From: Fodinibius sp052060035
Lineage (GTDB): Bacteria; Bacteroidota; Rhodothermia; Balneolales; Balneolaceae
Length of the DNA: 64,000 nucleotides
Direction of reading: 5' to 3'
Assembly: GCF_052060035.1 (NCBI RefSeq)
Contig: NZ_JBPOEA010000008.1
Location: 1-64,000, forward strand
The position numbers were made by a program, and so were the translations under genes. Under the pieces are notes generated by a model. That model searched no databases. It was not told the DNA's origin and worked only from the letters and a program-made list of their open reading frames with translations. This document shows, in pieces, positions 61,256 to 64,000 of the stretch (the first letter of the stretch is position 1; each line of letters starts with the position of its first letter).

Positions 61256-62536
61256 ATGAATATGGAATCACCAATCATGAAGAATCTAACTGTATTAACA
61301 CTTACTGGACTTCTGTTAGGAAGTCTTTTGACAGGCTGTGGATCTAATTCGGATTCCCAAGCCAACGCGCAAACCGAACAGCATCAACCCGAATCGCAAC
61401 ACAGCAAAAAAAACAAGCAGGATACTGAGGAATCAGGACAACACAATGAAGAAACCGGACAGCATGCCCGCGAAGTGCATCTGACCGAGAAGCAAGAAAA
61501 TAGCCTGGGTATCAAGGTGGAAACACTGTCTGAAGGAGATGCCTCCTCGACGATTTCCCGTCCGGCCAGCGTCGGATACGATCTGGATCAAATTGCCAAA
61601 GTTGGTCCCCGGATTGAAGCAAAGGTTGTGAAAGTGATAAAAGACTTGGGAGAACGAGTCAAAAAAGATGAGCCGATTGCGCTCATGAGCAGCGTGGGCT
61701 TGGGCAAAGCCAAAGCCGAATATATTCGGCTTCGGGCCCGGCTCAAAGCCGAAGAGGCACGCTACAAACGCGAGCAGTCGCTTTATGATCAGGAAATATC
61801 TTCACAAGCCGAGCTCCTGGATGCCGAAGCCAACTACCAGGAGGCCAAAGCCGAACTGAACTCTGCGGCGGAAGCCTTGCGCCTCTACGGTATGTCGCAA
61901 AACGACATTAAAAACATTGAAGCAGGCAGCGACCGGCCCTTATCTCACTTCTACCTGACCAGTCCGCTCGACGGGGTGATCCAGGAGCGAGATATTTCAC
62001 CCGGACAAACGATTAGTCCCAGTGAGACGCCTATCCACGTAGCGAACCTCTCCAAAATGTGGGTGATGATTGATGCCTACGAGCAGGATATCCGGTATCT
62101 GAATAAAGGACAAAATGTAAGCCTTTCGGTTCGAAGCATTCCCGGGGAAACCTTTGAGGGAAAGACCGACTGGGTTTCGTATGCCCTGGAAAAAGAAACC
62201 CGCACGATGCCGGTTCGCGCTATCGTCGAAAATCCGAACGGCCAACTCCGGGCCGGAATGTTCGGCACCGCTCGCATATCAACAGGGAAAGAACGTAACG
62301 TTGCGATGATTCCCATTGATGCGGTACAAACCATTGAGGGCGAAAAAGTTGTATTTGTCCCCGGTAAAGAAAACGGCAGCTACAAGCCAGTCGAAGTGAT
62401 GCTCGGCAGGGAAAATGAGGGCTATGTGGAAATTGCTTCGGGCCTGAAACCCGGTCAGCAAGCTGTCATCGCCGGCGCCTTTGATCTGAAGTCCGCCCTT
62501 ACCGCTCAGGGACGAAGCGCATCCCACGGACATTAA
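61256..62536 (+). CDS. CzcB-like RND periplasmic adaptor lipoprotein
   Basis: A 426-residue membrane-fusion protein. An N-terminal lipobox (LLTGC) is reached from either 61256 or 61277 (MKNLTV); the latter gives a shorter signal. A His/Gln/Glu-rich linker (QHQPESQHSKKNK) precedes the core, in which the lipoyl-like and alpha-hairpin segments are visible (VKVIKDLGERVKKDEPIALM, YLTSPLDGVIQERDISPGQ). It couples the inner pump to the outer channel. Confidence 0.85.
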   Translation: MNMESPIMKNLTVLTLTGLLLGSLLTGCGSNSDSQANAQTEQHQPESQHSKKNKQDTEESGQHNEETGQHAREVHLTEKQENSLGIKVETLSEGDASSTISRPASVGYDLDQIAKVGPRIEAKVVKVIKDLGERVKKDEPIALMSSVGLGKAKAEYIRLRARLKAEEARYKREQSLYDQEISSQAELLDAEANYQEAKAELNSAAEALRLYGMSQNDIKNIEAGSDRPLSHFYLTSPLDGVIQERDISPGQTISPSETPIHVANLSKMWVMIDAYEQDIRYLNKGQNVSLSVRSIPGETFEGKTDWVSYALEKETRTMPVRAIVENPNGQLRAGMFGTARISTGKERNVAMIPIDAVQTIEGEKVVFVPGKENGSYKPVEVMLGRENEGYVEIASGLKPGQQAVIAGAFDLKSALTAQGRSASHGH

Positions 62537-62575
62537 CTGCTCGTTGCAATATCGAATTTCTTAAATGACAGACTT

Positions 62576-64000
62576 ATGCTTCAACAAATAATTGACAAAG
62601 TATTAAAGAATCGTTTGACGATCCTCATTCTGGTGGCGGCCGTTGGCGTCTATGGATACTTCTCTTTTGAGGATGTCCCCATCGACTCCTTCCCGGACGT
62701 ATCGCCCACCATGGTGCAGGTGTTTACTTCCAGCCCCGGCCTTTCCCCGGTGGATGTGGAGACGCAGATCAGTTATCCCATTGAAATTTCGATGTACGGG
62801 CTACCCAAACTGGATCGCGTGCAGAGTACCTCCATTTTCGGGCTTTCGCGCGTAAACATATATTTCGAGGACGGCACCGACATCTATTTTGCCCGTCGGC
62901 TGGTCATGGAACGGCTGTCCAAAGCCAGGGAGTCTATTCCCGATGGGCTGGGACAACCACAACTGGGTCCCATAACGACCGGACTTGGAACCATCATGAT
63001 GTACGAAGTGACCAACACCGATACCGCTAATCATTCCCTGATGGAACTGCGTACGGCCCAGGACTGGATCGTAAAGCCCCAGCTTCGGACCGTACCCGGC
63101 GTTACCGGCGTGCTTTCCCTGGGCGGCGATGTCCGGCAGTTCCAGGTTAATGCGGATATGAACGCCCTTATTTCACGTGGACTTACCCTGGAGGATCTGG
63201 AAAAAGCCATCAATAGCAACAACCGCAATGTGGGCGCTTCTTTCCTGGAACGAGGCGGCGAAGAATACCTCGTCCGCGGCTACGGCTGGATTAAGCCCGA
63301 CAAACAGGGGCTGGAGGACATCCGAAACATCATTGTGAAAAACGAAGACGGCACGCCCATTTACGTGAAGGATGTCTCAAAGGTGGAATTCGGTTCCGAG
63401 ATTATGCGGGGTACTCTTATTAAAGACCAAGAGGAATCGGTGGGAGGCTTTGTGCTCAAGCTCATTGGCACAAACACGCAGGACCTGCTGGCTCAGGTGG
63501 ATAAGAAGATCGATGCAATCAATAAAGCTCTGCCCGACGGTATGGTTATGAAGCCCTTTTACTCGCAAGGGCAGCTCGTTAGCAAAGCCGTGGGTACGGT
63601 CAGCAATGCCCTGTACATCGGGGCCATTCTGGTGCTTGTCATCCTCTACTTTTTTATGGGGGACCTTCGCTCGACGCTTATTATTATATCCACCGTTCCC
63701 ATTGCCTTTCTCATCGCCTTCATTGGGATGAACCTCATGGGCATATCGGCGAACTTGATGAGTTTGGGGGGACTGGCGATCAGCATTGGTATGATCGGAG
63801 ACAGTGCCACCGTGATCGTGGAAAATACCTATCGCCTGCTGGAAGAACGGGATACCGAAAACGTATCTCTGGTGCGGGTGGTAGGCGAAGCTGCACGCGA
63901 AGTGATACGCCCGGTGATCTTTGCCACCAGCATTATCATTATCGTATTTATTCCCCTCTTTTCGCTGGAAGGCGTCGAGGGGAAAATGTTTAAACCCCTG
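62576..64000 (+). CDS. CzcA-family RND heavy-metal efflux pump (cut by window edge)
   Basis: The first 475 residues of a CzcA/CusA-type RND transporter of about 1,000 residues, open to the window end. Visible are the first helix (NRLTILILVAAVGVYGY), the periplasmic DVPIDSFPDVSPTMVQVFT, and the GGLAISIGMIGDSATVIVEN motif of helix 4. The HME subfamily exports Zn, Co, Cd, Cu or Ag; the metal cannot be told from this fragment. It is the last gene seen of the czc-type operon. Confidence 0.9.
   Translation, partial: MLQQIIDKVLKNRLTILILVAAVGVYGYFSFEDVPIDSFPDVSPTMVQVFTSSPGLSPVDVETQISYPIEISMYGLPKLDRVQSTSIFGLSRVNIYFEDGTDIYFARRLVMERLSKARESIPDGLGQPQLGPITTGLGTIMMYEVTNTDTANHSLMELRTAQDWIVKPQLRTVPGVTGVLSLGGDVRQFQVNADMNALISRGLTLEDLEKAINSNNRNVGASFLERGGEEYLVRGYGWIKPDKQGLEDIRNIIVKNEDGTPIYVKDVSKVEFGSEIMRGTLIKDQEESVGGFVLKLIGTNTQDLLAQVDKKIDAINKALPDGMVMKPFYSQGQLVSKAVGTVSNALYIGAILVLVILYFFMGDLRSTLIIISTVPIAFLIAFIGMNLMGISANLMSLGGLAISIGMIGDSATVIVENTYRLLEERDTENVSLVRVVGEAAREVIRPVIFATSIIIIVFIPLFSLEGVEGKMFKPL

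Overview
The window looks like a chromosome segment of a member of the Balneolota/Rhodothermota/Bacteroidota group, probably marine or halophilic. This rests on gene content: an EanA-EanB-type anaerobic ergothioneine pair, GDCCVxC, DUF302 and DUF3179 proteins, an AraC regulator typical of the group, and a CzcCBA efflux operon. No rRNA or intact tRNA is present to fix the taxon.

Layout. (1) About 1-16.1 kb is ordinary chromosome with redox and stress genes: a cut AraC regulator, a mercuric-reductase-like flavoprotein with a GDCCVxC protein, a YiiX-like hydrolase, an alpha/beta hydrolase, a frameshifted DUF3179 gene, an ECF sigma with a zinc anti-sigma, a HisKA_2-type kinase, AhpD-like, DUF302 and flavodoxin-like proteins, eanA-eanB, a HAD dehalogenase, DoxX, CcdA-like and TlpA-like proteins, and a TetR-CMD pair with two operators. 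(2) 16.2-16.7 kb is an attachment region with the 3' half of a tRNA-Arg(UCG). Related palindrome/GGTACTAC blocks on both sides of it suggest repeated insertion at this site. (3) 16.7-23 kb is the early module of an integrated element: tyrosine integrase, divergent repressor/cro-like switch with operators, replicative P-loop ATPase, iteron array (likely origin) and small DNA-binding proteins. (4) 23-37.8 kb is an AT-rich defence island: type III restriction-modification, an undescribed soluble-protein plus 4-TM pair, DUF488 plus DuOB, AbiE toxin-antitoxin, a ubiquitin-like conjugation operon (two Ubl domains fused to an E2-like domain, a JAB peptidase, an E1, and a new 56-residue ORF), and MqsR plus a Panacea-type antitoxin. 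(5) 38.2-59.2 kb is a tightly packed, all-plus-strand module that looks like the late region of a non-tailed, membrane-containing virus. (6) 59.3 kb to the end is a CzcCBA-type metal efflux operon.

The main result is region 5. It has two small consecutive beta-rich capsid candidates, a spike-like protein, many short proteins ending in one membrane helix and a basic tail, a tail-anchored lytic transglycosylase, an M15-like peptidase, a RecA-fold ATPase, and a 2,414-residue polyvalent protein with RelA/SpoT-like, methyltransferase and SNF2 helicase domains. No terminase, portal, HK97 capsid or tail gene was seen, and no relaxase or type IV secretion gene. My working model is that 16.5-59.2 kb is one provirus of about 43 kb, related in style to tailless internal-membrane phages such as P23-77 or Salisaeta icosahedral phage 1, carrying a defence island between its early and late modules. 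The right attachment site was not found, so the exact right border is open.
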